From: Strongyloides papillosus
Lineage: Eukaryota > Nematoda > Chromadorea > Rhabditida > Strongyloididae
Direction of reading: 5' to 3'
Assembly: GCA_005656395.1 (NCBI GenBank)
Contig: SRSI01000071.1
Span: forward strand, 744,001-808,000
Length of the DNA: 64,000 nucleotides
Both the position numbers and the translations under genes were made by a program. Below, piece after piece: positions 63,101 to 64,000 of this stretch. The notes under the pieces were generated by a model that worked only from the letters and a program-made list of their open reading frames with translations, had not been told where the DNA came from and searched no databases. How positions within the stretch are numbered: position 1 is the first letter of the stretch; each line of letters opens with the position of its first letter.

Positions 63101-64000
63101 TATACAATTTTTCTTTTTTACATGACCATAAAAAAAATTTGCCTTTTTATCAAAAGTAATAATAGAATTGTCAACCTTTCCATAAAGTCGTATAAATATT
63201 TTATGTTATATGATTTTAAACTTTCTTAAAAATTACTACATTGGTAATATTTAATCATCTATCCTTCGGATAATTTTATATTATTGAATATATATGTGTA
63301 CACCTTTATTTAGATTTAGATTGATTATGATGATGTTAGAATATAAAAAAAGTTATTTAAACTAAATATTCAAATTTCTTATTTAGCAATATTAGTAATA
63401 TTTTGCTACGTACTTTACATTTATATAAACAAAATATATTATTTTATTTTTTAATTACATTGAGGAAAATTTTCATACAACTTTTTTTTATTTATCCTTT
63501 CAAAAAATAAAAATAAATAATAATAATATTATTATTACAATTGAATAAGTTGAAATGTTTCTTTTAAACAATTTTATACTTATCATTTATGTATTTATTT
63601 TTTTATTACATTTTTTACTAAGTATTTTTTTCTCCTTTATAATATAGTGTTGTTAAGATTCATTATATATGTAAATATCATTAATATATATTTATATATC
63701 AGAAAATATTTATTTTAACAGTATTATGTTGTAAAAATAAAATAAATTTTATTTAAATGGATTAACACTTTATATTATTTTTAATATATTTTTAAATATT
63801 TATGAAATCATTTGTTGGTTGGTGTGGTGAGAATAACATGTATGCAATTTAGATTTTGTAAAGGATACTAATGAGAAAAGAGGTTAAAATTGGGTTATAA
63901 TTAAAAAGCTTGTATCAAAATGAATTGTTTAAAATGATGGAGTAGTAAAGGAGAGGAGAAGAAGATAGGAAGAAAAATATTTATAGGAAATTAGGATATT
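57166..64000. other. Upstream region of adducin, no gene seen
   Basis: 6.8 kb of A/T-rich DNA to the right edge. Open frames at 58728 and 60569 (minus) are low-complexity. TA microsatellite-like stretches occur near 57928-57945 and 58530-58545. The last 250 bases become purine-rich. I see no RNA gene or convincing exon; a distant 5' exon of a gene beyond the edge cannot be excluded. Confidence 0.4.

Noticed and set aside
1..64000. SL1 spliced-leader RNA, tRNA or rRNA genes
   Set aside because: I looked for the SL1 core, B-box-like GGTTCGAAT and conserved rRNA segments and saw none; this was by eye and could miss divergent genes.

Overview
The window looks like nuclear DNA of a parasitic or free-living nematode of the Strongyloides group. 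By eye it is very A+T-rich (not counted). Its introns are mostly tiny (38-120 nt) with GTA(A/T)GT donors and TTTTTAG/TTTTCAG acceptors. Its genes match standard nematode neuronal, cytoskeletal and secreted families. I see no bacterial operons, rRNA, tRNA or CRISPR. Orthologue names are by family recognition only.

Layout. 1-1711 (+): 3' part of an abLIM/UNC-115 actin-binding LIM protein. 2632-3877 (-): an Ldh_2-family malate/L-lactate dehydrogenase, tail-to-tail with it. 7325-7804 (+): a small secreted, entirely helical protein. 15760-17044 (+): a FoxD/UNC-130-type forkhead factor. 20968-22785 (+): a secreted protein with a Thr/Pro/Gln-rich linker and a Cys-containing, probably beta-rich C-terminus. 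23017-26138 (-): a five-Ig plus FN3 single-pass receptor with a tyrosine-rich tail. 27393-33121 (-): an R3-type receptor tyrosine phosphatase (DEP-1/PTP10D). 40424-42234 (-): an SLC13 Na+/dicarboxylate transporter. 45479-47440 (+): a GH18 chitinase with three hevein-like modules. 53375-57165 (-): an adducin whose last two small exons, including the lysine-rich MARCKS-like tail, lie 1.4 kb beyond the long exon. The rest is long gene-free DNA of 0.9-7.3 kb per gap.

Two actin-membrane cytoskeleton genes (abLIM, adducin), two adhesion/signalling receptors (Ig receptor, RPTP) and a FoxD factor share the window, but nothing shows they act together; this looks like ordinary nematode gene order. Chitinase and the small helical protein are candidates for cuticle/eggshell or stage-specific secretion.

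Most notable: (i) nine single-base reading-frame breaks, most at or beside short homopolymers, fall in four consecutive genes between 16.6 and 28.7 kb, while the other genes are clean; (ii) adducin's hidden terminal exons; (iii) a dispersed repeat with copies near 4.7-5.6 kb and 38.9-39.3 kb; (iv) several compact perfect inverted repeats in gene deserts that could be structured RNAs or regulatory palindromes; (v) a graveyard region at 48-53 kb with a broken chemoreceptor-like gene and a coding-like relic.
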